A program made the position numbers and the translations under genes. A stretch of DNA of 6,557 bases from Betaproteobacteria bacterium. GTDB taxonomy: Bacteria; Pseudomonadota; Gammaproteobacteria; Burkholderiales; JAHFRG01. Under the pieces are notes generated by a model. That model was not told where the DNA came from. It saw nothing but the letters and a program-made list of their open reading frames with translations, and did no database searches. The stretch is from assembly GCA_023258935.1 (NCBI GenBank), contig JAHFRG010000029.1, positions 9,312 to 15,868 of the forward strand, written 5' to 3'. Below, in pieces: positions 1 to 5,274 of the stretch (within the stretch, counting starts at the first letter, position 1; each line of letters starts with the position of its first letter).

Positions 1-1232
1 TCCGCATTGTTCTTTGTCGTGCGTAATTTATCGAGCAGGAATTCGGTTGCTTCCAGATCATCCATCGGGTAGAGGAGCTTGCGCAGCACCCAGATTTTTT
101 GCAGCACATCGGGCTTGATCAGCAATTCTTCCTTGCGCGTTCCGGAGCGGTTGACGTTGATCGCCGGGTAGATGCGCTTCTCGTGCATGCGCCGGTCGAG
201 ATGGATTTCCATATTGCCGGTGCCCTTGAATTCTTCGTAGATCACATCGTCCATTCGCGAGCCGGTGTCGATGAGCGCGGTCGCAAGGATAGTGAGGCTG
301 CCGCCCTCCTCGATATTGCGCGCCGCGCCGAAGAAACGCTTGGGGCGCTGCAGCGCGTTCGCATCCACGCCGCCGGTCAAAACCTTGCCCGAAGCCGGCA
401 CTACGGTATTGTAGGCGCGCGCCAGGCGCGTTATCGAGTCAAGCAGGATTACCACGTCCTTTTTATGTTCGATAAGGCGTTTTGCTTTTTCCAGCACCAT
501 CTCCGCCACCTGCACGTGGCGCGTCGCCGGCTCATCGAAAGTGGAGGAGACTACTTCGCCCTTGACCGAACGCTGCATTTCCGTCACCTCTTCAGGCCGC
601 TCGTCAATCAACAGCACGATCAGCACGCACTCGGGAAAATTCGCCGCGATAGAGTGCGCGATATGCTGGAGCATCACTGTCTTGCCGGCCTTGGGCGGCG
701 ATACGATCAGCCCGCGCTGCCCCTTGCCGATAGGCGCAATGATGTCAATTACGCGGCCGGTGATGTTTTCTTCCGCCTTGATATCACGCTCCAGGACGAG
801 TGGCGTGCTAGGAAACAGCGGTGTCAGGTTTTCGAACAGGATTTTGTGCTTGGAGTTTTCCGGCGGCTCAAGGTTGACCTTGTCCACTTTGACCAGCGCG
901 AAATAGCGTTCGCCGTCCTTGGGAGTGCGGATTTCCCCCTCGATCGAATCCCCGGTGTGCAGGTTGAAGCGGCGTATCTGGCTGGGACTGACGTAAATGT
1001 CATCGGGCCCGGCGAGATAAGAAGTATCGGGAGAACGCAGAAAGCCGAAGCCGTCGGGCAGGACTTCCAGAGTGCCTTCGCCGAAAATGCTTTCGCCCTT
1101 GCGCGCCTGGTTTTTGAGGAGGGCAAAAATCAGTTCCTGCTTGCGCAGGCGATTGGCGCCCTCTATTTCATTGGTGATGGCCATGTCCACCAGTTCGGTG
1201 ACATGGAGGTTTTTAAGTTCGGATAAATGCAT
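1..1232 (-). CDS. rho: Transcription termination factor Rho (3' end cut by window edge)
   Basis: Rho is a hexameric RNA-dependent ATPase that loads on C-rich nascent RNA, translocates 5' to 3' and releases RNA polymerase. The 410 complete codons align with E. coli Rho residue for residue. The N-terminal domain begins MHLSELKN; the RNA-binding cold-shock fold carries DGFGFLR from residue 60 and PDDIYVSPSQ near 80. The P-loop PPKAGKT ends with K184 and T185, followed by the Walker B-type VVILLDSITRLARAYN, the Q-loop VLTGGVDANAL, and NRSGTRKEELL containing the arginine finger. The last readable residues, KLRTTKNNA, match E. coli 402-410, so about nine residues lie beyond position 1. The ATG at 1232 is the first start after an in-frame stop at 1247-1245 on this strand. 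No good Shine-Dalgarno sequence precedes it. trxA lies 149 bp upstream on the same strand. Nothing suggests damage. Confidence 0.98.
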   Translation of the reverse strand, partial: MHLSELKNLHVTELVDMAITNEIEGANRLRKQELIFALLKNQARKGESIFGEGTLEVLPDGFGFLRSPDTSYLAGPDDIYVSPSQIRRFNLHTGDSIEGEIRTPKDGERYFALVKVDKVNLEPPENSKHKILFENLTPLFPSTPLVLERDIKAEENITGRVIDIIAPIGKGQRGLIVSPPKAGKTVMLQHIAHSIAANFPECVLIVLLIDERPEEVTEMQRSVKGEVVSSTFDEPATRHVQVAEMVLEKAKRLIEHKKDVVILLDSITRLARAYNTVVPASGKVLTGGVDANALQRPKRFFGAARNIEEGGSLTILATALIDTGSRMDDVIYEEFKGTGNMEIHLDRRMHEKRIYPAINVNRSGTRKEELLIKPDVLQKIWVLRKLLYPMDDLEATEFLLDKLRTTKNNA

Positions 1233-1290
1233 ATTGGAAAAAACTCAGTGAGGGTTAAAACGAAAAATTGGGAATGTAAAGAAAGGCGAG
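1233..1290 (-). promoter_or_regulatory. C-rich, G-poor leader immediately upstream of rho (possible Rho-binding site)
   Basis: Read on the rho strand, these 58 bases contain 17 C and only 4 G, with many pyrimidine-C steps and little scope for stable pairing. Rho loading (rut) sites are known to be C-rich, G-poor and unstructured, and E. coli rho is known to limit its own expression by termination in its leader. That this leader acts likewise is inference from composition alone. The remainder of the 149-bp trxA-rho gap holds the candidate promoter described separately. I see no hairpin followed by a T run, so trxA transcripts may read through into rho. Confidence 0.3.
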
Positions 1291-1323
1291 ACGATACTTG
1301 CGCCCGAACCTACTTGATGCATT

Positions 1324-1353
1324 ATTAGTTGTGGTTCTTGGACCTGCTGTCAA
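1324..1353 (-). promoter_or_regulatory. Candidate sigma-70 promoter for rho
   Basis: On the minus strand a perfect -35 hexamer TTGACA occupies 1353-1348. Eighteen bases downstream is ACTAAT at 1329-1324, matching TATAAT at 4 of 6 positions but lacking the important second-position A. TAATAA at 1327-1322 is an alternative at a poor 20-base spacing. Initiation would fall near 1317, giving rho a leader of roughly 85 nt. The -35 is strong and the -10 weak, so a chance match is possible. It would let rho be transcribed independently of trxA. Confidence 0.35.
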
Positions 1354-1381
1354 GAGGTGCTCAAGGCGAAGGTTAACGGGT

Positions 1382-1708
1382 TTATATATTGCTGTCAATA
1401 AAAGTTGTCAACTGCGATTTCGAGAGCGCCCCGACTTTGGTGGCCTCGATGTTGCCATTCTTGAACAGCATCAGGGTCGGTATGCCGCGGATGCCGTATT
1501 TCGGCGGCGTTGCCTGGTTCTCATCTATATTGAGCTTGGCGATCTTGAGGCGTCCTGCGTATTCCTGCGCCACTTCGTCCAATATCGGTGCAATTATCTT
1601 GCATGGACCACACCATTCCGCCCAGTAATCCACCAGCACTGGTACTTGCGCCTGCAGCACCTCCGTCTCGAAAGTATCGTCGGTGACGTAATGTATATGA
1701 CTACTCAT
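1382..1708 (-). CDS. trxA: Thioredoxin 1
   Basis: This is a cytoplasmic dithiol-disulfide oxidoreductase that passes electrons from thioredoxin reductase to ribonucleotide reductase, methionine sulfoxide reductase and other partners. The 108-residue product is the usual single-domain length. It has the active site WCGPC at 32-36 (redox cysteines C33 and C36), the buried D27, K58 matching the conserved E. coli K57, the cis-proline P77 in GIPTL, and G93. No signal peptide is visible. I chose ATG at 1708 over the in-frame TTG one codon upstream, because GAGGA at 1720-1716 then sits 7 bases away. rho follows on the same strand with no obvious terminator between, so partial co-transcription is likely. 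The family assignment is essentially certain. Confidence 0.97.
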   Translation of the reverse strand: MSSHIHYVTDDTFETEVLQAQVPVLVDYWAEWCGPCKIIAPILDEVAQEYAGRLKIAKLNIDENQATPPKYGIRGIPTLMLFKNGNIEATKVGALSKSQLTTFIDSNI

Positions 1709-1810
1709 CAAAAAATCCTCGTCTTAGGGGAAATTGGCGGTGGGAGAGGGGTGGTGAAAAGCCGCTTGGGGTATTATGCTAGCGAAAATTAGCCTGTTTG
1801 GGAAGTCACC
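1709..1810. promoter_or_regulatory. Divergent intergenic region between trxA and the DUF3147-type gene
   Basis: This 102-bp gap must hold the start signals of two genes pointing apart. On the minus strand CATAAT at 1778-1773 matches the -10 consensus at 5 of 6 positions. On the plus strand the same bases give TATTAT at 1772-1777, also 5 of 6. Neither has a convincing -35 at 16-18 bp, so both calls are weak. Initiation near 1766 on the minus strand would give trxA a leader with 22 C and 8 G between 1766 and 1712. The plus strand here has closely spaced G runs at 1736-1754. GCTAGC at 1778-1783 is a six-base palindrome and may be chance. Confidence 0.35.
1716..1720 (-). promoter_or_regulatory. 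Ribosome binding site of trxA
   Basis: GAGGA on the minus strand lies 7 bases before ATG 1708 and only 4 before the in-frame TTG at 1711. The spacing therefore favours the ATG. Confidence 0.6.
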
Positions 1811-2137
1811 CTGTTCATCGTCAAAATTCTCTTTAGTGTCGCGCTGTTGCTGGCTGCTGCAGAAATCGCCAAACGCTCGACTTTTCTCGGGGCGTTTGTC
1901 ATCGCTCTGCCGCTGACTTCCATGCTAGCCATGCTCTGGTTATATTGGGACACCCGTGACTCAGACAAGGTGGCGGTGTTCGCCAGGGACATATTTTTCC
2001 TGGTGCCGCCTTCGCTGTTGTTTTTCCTGCCTTTCTTGTTCCAGACGAAAAGTCACTGGCCGTTCTGGCTCAATTTCGGCGTGGGCTTCGCCCTCATGGC
2101 TGTAGGGATGTTGGGATACCGATTTCTGTTAAAATAA
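1811..2137 (+). CDS. Small inner-membrane protein, DUF3147 type, apparent CTG start
   Basis: The function is unknown. The 108-residue product is strongly hydrophobic, with four likely membrane segments at about 3-20, 25-45, 60-77 and 85-106. A conserved-looking EIAKRSTFLGA lies at 18-28 between the first two helices, and a charged loop DTRDSDK at 47-53. Length, topology and the EIAKRST motif fit DUF3147, small proteobacterial membrane proteins, as I recall that family. The start is unusual. The frame opens after a TAG at 1790-1792, and neither ATG nor GTG occurs before the conserved region. CTG at 1811 is preceded at 5 bases by GGGAAG (1800-1805) and gives a complete first helix. The only other candidate, TTG at 1847, would remove most of that helix. 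fdxA follows after 27 bp. A miscalled or mutated base at 1811 would also explain the CTG. Confidence 0.8.
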   Translation: MFIVKILFSVALLLAAAEIAKRSTFLGAFVIALPLTSMLAMLWLYWDTRDSDKVAVFARDIFFLVPPSLLFFLPFLFQTKSHWPFWLNFGVGFALMAVGMLGYRFLLK

Positions 2138-2138
2138 T
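2111..2138 (+). promoter_or_regulatory. Candidate fdxA promoter overlapping the end of the upstream gene
   Basis: TTGGGA at 2111-2116 (4 of 6 to the -35 consensus) is followed after 16 bp by AATAAT at 2133-2138 (5 of 6 to the -10), which overlaps the TAA stop at 2135-2137. Initiation near 2145 would leave a leader of about 20 nt before fdxA. The region is much richer in A and T than its surroundings. The call rests on consensus matching only. Confidence 0.33.
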
Positions 2139-2143
2139 ATTTT

Positions 2144-2153
2144 TAAATATTTA
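2144..2153. repeat. Ten-base AT palindrome before fdxA
   Basis: TAAATATTTA is perfectly self-complementary and lies between the candidate fdxA -10 and the start codon, around the predicted transcription start. It could be an operator half-site or simple AT richness. No regulator can be named from it. Confidence 0.25.
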
Positions 2154-2164
2154 GGTTTGCAGTA

Positions 2165-2488
2165 ATGACTTACACCGTAACCGAGAGCTGCATCAAGTGC
2201 AAGTATACTGACTGCGTGGATGTCTGTCCGGTGGACTGCTTCCGCGAAGGCCCGAATTTCCTGGTGATAGACCCCAATGAATGCATAGACTGCACTTTGT
2301 GCGTGGCGGAATGCCCAGTGGATGCAATCTTCGCCGAGGATGATGTGCCGGATAACCAGAAGCATTTCACCGCGCTCAATGCCGAGCTTTCCAAGATTTG
2401 GAAACCTATCATAGAGAAGAAGCCCGCTCCGCCCGACGCCGACGAGTGGAAGACAGTGAAAGACAAGCTTAAGTTGTTGGAGCGATAA
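2165..2488 (+). CDS. fdxA: Seven-iron ferredoxin, [3Fe-4S][4Fe-4S] FdxA type
   Basis: This is a soluble low-potential electron carrier closely resembling Azotobacter vinelandii ferredoxin I. The 107 residues match that family's length. By alignment, C9, C17 and C50 bind the [3Fe-4S] cluster and C21, C40, C43 and C46 the [4Fe-4S] cluster. C12 and C25 correspond to the extra non-ligand cysteines of the family. The sequence contains SCIKCKYTDCVDVCPVDCF and ECIDCTLC, and the C-terminal tail has the typical LNAELSKIW and ends in KLLER. Physiological partners cannot be read from the sequence; in some species the family is tied to oxidative-stress responses. ATG 2165 has only a weak TAGGT at 2152-2156, eight bases upstream. 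It may be co-transcribed with the membrane protein gene 27 bp upstream or use its own promoter. Confidence 0.97.
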   Translation: MTYTVTESCIKCKYTDCVDVCPVDCFREGPNFLVIDPNECIDCTLCVAECPVDAIFAEDDVPDNQKHFTALNAELSKIWKPIIEKKPAPPDADEWKTVKDKLKLLER

Positions 2489-2583
2489 ACCGGCTGTTTC
2501 ACCAGTTTCACTCCATGTAGCTCCCCACCCGTCGCGCCGCGCGGCCGAGATATGCGGCACTTGCCAAAAAGCCGTGACAGCGA
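2489..2583. other. Intergenic gap between fdxA and the AddB-like gene
   Basis: This 95-bp gap contains a tandem GTTTCAC at 2496-2502 and 2505-2511 (9-bp period) and a GC-only palindrome GCCGCGCGGC at 2536-2545. No T run follows the palindrome, so it is not a standard intrinsic terminator. I found no convincing -35/-10 pair for the nuclease gene and no strong Shine-Dalgarno sequence before 2584. Confidence 0.4.
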
Positions 2584-5274
2584 ATGAGCACAGCATTTCC
2601 TATCTCGCCGCGTGCCTTGCTCATCAAATCAGCTGAGCAAGGCGCAACCTTAATTACATCCAACCAAAGGCTGGCGCAGTCCATCAAGCGCGAGTTCGAC
2701 GCCGCGCAACAACAGCGCGGCCTTTCAGTCTGGCCCACTGCCGATATCCTTCATTACAGCGCGTTCCTGAAACGTGCATGGTCTGAGCTTTCGCGCTTGG
2801 AGCGCGGTGCAACGCTGCTTTCAGAAGAACAGGAAACTGCGCTGTGGGAGGAAATCATTGCCGATTCGCCGCAGGGAGGAATTCTCCTTAATCCCGCTGC
2901 CGCCGCGCGCCAGGCGCGCAAAGCCTGGTCTATCCGGCACGATTTCCGCATTGATTTCGCACGCTACTCTTCCATCCTCGATGAGGACGGCCAGGCTTTC
3001 CGCAAATGGGCGAAGCGCTATGAAAAAATCTGCGCAGAGAAAAATTGGCTGGATAGCGCGCGTCTCGCCGACGCTCTTGCCGCTGCCGCTAAAGTTCTCA
3101 AGCCGCTCACTATCGTGCTTTACGGCTTTGACGAGCTTTCACCCCAGCAGCGGGATTTTTTCAAAGCGCTGGCTGCGGCAGGCAGCACTGTGAGTGAAGC
3201 GAAGCCGGAAGCAAGCGCTGCGCCCGCCATCCGCACCGGCTACACCGATTCCGAAGCTGAGCTTTACGCCGTCGCTTTGCGAATCAAGCAAACGCTTGCC
3301 AGGCAGCCTGATACACGTATCGGCGTCGTCGTTCCCGATCTCAGGCAGCGCCGCGCTGATATCGTGCGCATCTTCGACGACGTGCTGCAGCCCGCGCGCG
3401 TGGTGTCCGGTTCACGTGAGCGCGCGCGGCCATACAATGTTTCGTTGGGATTGGCGCTCACCGATTATCCGCTGGTGGCAAGCGCGCTACTGATTCTCGA
3501 ACTCGCGCGGGGCGAACTCACGCTGCAAGACATGGGCTCGCTCTTGAGAAGCCCTTTCCTCGCGGGGGCGGAGCAGGAACTCACTTTGCGCGCGTTGCTC
3601 GATGCGCGTCTGCGCGAAATAGGGCGGCCCACCGTTACGCTCAAAATGCTCACGCGCGAAGCTCATAATTCGCCGCAACTCGCCGCGCAGCTTGATGCAT
3701 GGAAAAAGATTGCTGGCGAAGCGAAGAAAGCGATACAGCCGCCTTCTGCGTGGAGCAGCGCATTCCAGCAGTTGCTCAAAGAATTAGGCTGGCCGGGCGA
3801 GCGCACGCTCGATTCCGAGGAATACCAGACTTTCGGCAAGTGGCGCGAAATCATATCCAAACTTTCCACGCTCGATGTCATCGCGCCTCGCCTGGGTTAT
3901 TACGAAGCGCTAAAAAATCTGAAGCGGCTTGCAGGTGATGCCTTGTTCCAGCCCGAATCTCCTGAAGTTCCGGTGCAGGCGCTGGGCGTGCTGGAAGCCA
4001 ACGCGCTGGAGTTTGATTTTTTATTTGTCACCGGCCTAACCGACGAAGCGTGGCCGCAGCCGCCCAACCCCAATCCTTTCCTGCCGCTTTCGGTGCAGCG
4101 CAAGCTCAACGTGCCGCACGCCGGCGCCGACTGGCAGCTTGCATTTGCGCGCCGCACGACCCAAAGCTGGCTCGCCAGCGCACAGGACATCCGCTTTAGC
4201 TACCCTTTGCGAGACGGCGACCGCGAATTGAGGCCGAGTCCACTGTTGAGTGAAGTGCCGCAAATGCAGCCCGCGTTGGAAGACGCTGCGCTTTACCGCA
4301 GCGCCATCTTCGCTTCGCGCGCCATCGAGACGCTAGCCGATTTCAAAGCGCCGGCACTGCCTGCCGGGATCGAAGTCAAAGGCGGCGCGGGATTTTTCAA
4401 GAACCAGGCAGCGTGCCCTTTCCGCGCTTTCGCGATTTACCGTTTGGGCGCAATAGGAGTGGAAGCTGGACATGCGGGGCTTGATGCCCTCGACCGTGGC
4501 AGTCTGATGCATTGGGCCGCAGAGAATCTTTGGAAGGAACTGAAAAACAGCAAGCAGCTGGCCACAGCAAGCGATGAGGAATTGAAAGCGGCGGTGGGGC
4601 GGGCGGCGAAAGATGCGCTGGAGAGCATGCGCAGGAAGCGCTCCGATGTCATGACCCCGGCTTTCACCGCGCTTGAGCAGGAGCGCGTCGCTATGCTGCT
4701 CATGCGCTTGCTTGAATTGGAAAAAAACCGCGCGCCTTTCGAGCTGCTTGCGCGCGAGAAACCGCAGCAGGTTACAGTCGCCGGAGTCGGAGTCTCAACG
4801 CGGCCCGACCGCGTGGACAGGCTTGAAGACGGCAGCCGCGTCGTACTCGATTACAAAACGGGCAGGCAAGCCGGAGTCGGCAGCTGGCTCGGCGAGCGCC
4901 CCGACGAGCCGCAATTGCCGCTCTACGCGGTGAGCGCCGGGCGCGACGATGTCGCGGCGGTGGCTTTCGTGCAGCTGCACGCGCAGGACGTGCTGTTCAA
5001 AGGCCTGTCGCGAGAAAAAGATTTGCTTCCCGGTGTTCAGACGCTTGCCGATAATAGAATCGCTGCGAATCAATACGCAGACTGGAAAGATTTGTTCGAA
5101 AGCTGGCGCACCATGCTGGAGAACCTCGCACGCGAATATCTCGACGGCCGCGCCGATGTTTCGCCCAAGAATTATCCAACAACCTGCCGCGACTGCGATC
5201 TGGGCGCGTTGTGCCGGGTAAGGGAAATCAAGGATCGCGGTCCGGTGATTGCGGAGGAAGAAAACGATGAGTGA
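2584..5274 (+). CDS. AddB-like PD-(D/E)XK nuclease, probable DNA double-strand break repair protein (TIGR03623 type)
   Basis: This is the probable nuclease partner of the adjacent AddA-like helicase, acting on DNA ends before recombination. The 896 residues fit the roughly 900-residue AddB-related family as I recall it. The N-terminal two thirds resemble an inactive helicase: ATLITSNQRLAQ near 20-31, YGFDELSPQQ at 180-189, and a conserved-looking block at 464-500 ending in WPQPPNPNPFL. No Walker A motif is visible. The C-terminal nuclease shows H643, D742 in PDRVDR, D756-x-K758 in LDYKTG, and Q777-x3-Y781 (QLPLY), which match the RecB/AddB nuclease active site. C611 with C868-x2-C871-x5-C877 reproduces the four-cysteine iron-sulfur clasp of AddB nucleases. 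ATG 2584 is the first start after an in-frame TGA at 2575-2577, although its ribosome binding site is poor. The 3' end overlaps the helicase gene by 8 bp. Family membership is firm; the biochemical role is inferred. Confidence 0.93.
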   Translation: MSTAFPISPRALLIKSAEQGATLITSNQRLAQSIKREFDAAQQQRGLSVWPTADILHYSAFLKRAWSELSRLERGATLLSEEQETALWEEIIADSPQGGILLNPAAAARQARKAWSIRHDFRIDFARYSSILDEDGQAFRKWAKRYEKICAEKNWLDSARLADALAAAAKVLKPLTIVLYGFDELSPQQRDFFKALAAAGSTVSEAKPEASAAPAIRTGYTDSEAELYAVALRIKQTLARQPDTRIGVVVPDLRQRRADIVRIFDDVLQPARVVSGSRERARPYNVSLGLALTDYPLVASALLILELARGELTLQDMGSLLRSPFLAGAEQELTLRALLDARLREIGRPTVTLKMLTREAHNSPQLAAQLDAWKKIAGEAKKAIQPPSAWSSAFQQLLKELGWPGERTLDSEEYQTFGKWREIISKLSTLDVIAPRLGYYEALKNLKRLAGDALFQPESPEVPVQALGVLEANALEFDFLFVTGLTDEAWPQPPNPNPFLPLSVQRKLNVPHAGADWQLAFARRTTQSWLASAQDIRFSYPLRDGDRELRPSPLLSEVPQMQPALEDAALYRSAIFASRAIETLADFKAPALPAGIEVKGGAGFFKNQAACPFRAFAIYRLGAIGVEAGHAGLDALDRGSLMHWAAENLWKELKNSKQLATASDEELKAAVGRAAKDALESMRRKRSDVMTPAFTALEQERVAMLLMRLLELEKNRAPFELLAREKPQQVTVAGVGVSTRPDRVDRLEDGSRVVLDYKTGRQAGVGSWLGERPDEPQLPLYAVSAGRDDVAAVAFVQLHAQDVLFKGLSREKDLLPGVQTLADNRIAANQYADWKDLFESWRTMLENLAREYLDGRADVSPKNYPTTCRDCDLGALCRVREIKDRGPVIAEEENDE
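5253..5258 (+). promoter_or_regulatory. Ribosome binding site of the AddA-like gene
   Basis: GGAGGA lies 8 bases before ATG 5267, inside the last codons of the AddB-like gene. Its strength contrasts with the weak site before the AddB-like start and fixes the helicase start codon. Confidence 0.7.

Noticed and set aside
99..1226. A 375-codon open frame on the plus strand, opposite rho
   Set aside because: It lies wholly antisense to rho, which matches E. coli Rho along its full length. The translation shows no recognisable family and its openness reflects the codon bias of the rho strand.
1..1232. Possible truncation of Rho as a pseudogene
   Set aside because: The frame is intact through residue 410 and simply runs off the window about nine residues before the usual C terminus.
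1298..1792. A 164-codon plus-strand frame over trxA and its flanks
   Set aside because: It is antisense to a clear thioredoxin gene, has no recognisable domain and no supporting ribosome binding site.
2536..2545. GCCGCGCGGC palindrome as a transcription terminator after fdxA
   Set aside because: The stem has no real loop and no T run follows, so it does not meet the intrinsic terminator pattern.
2129..2738. Minus-strand frames opposite fdxA and the start of the AddB-like gene
   Set aside because: They are shadows of genes with diagnostic cysteine motifs or family similarity, and none resembles a known protein.
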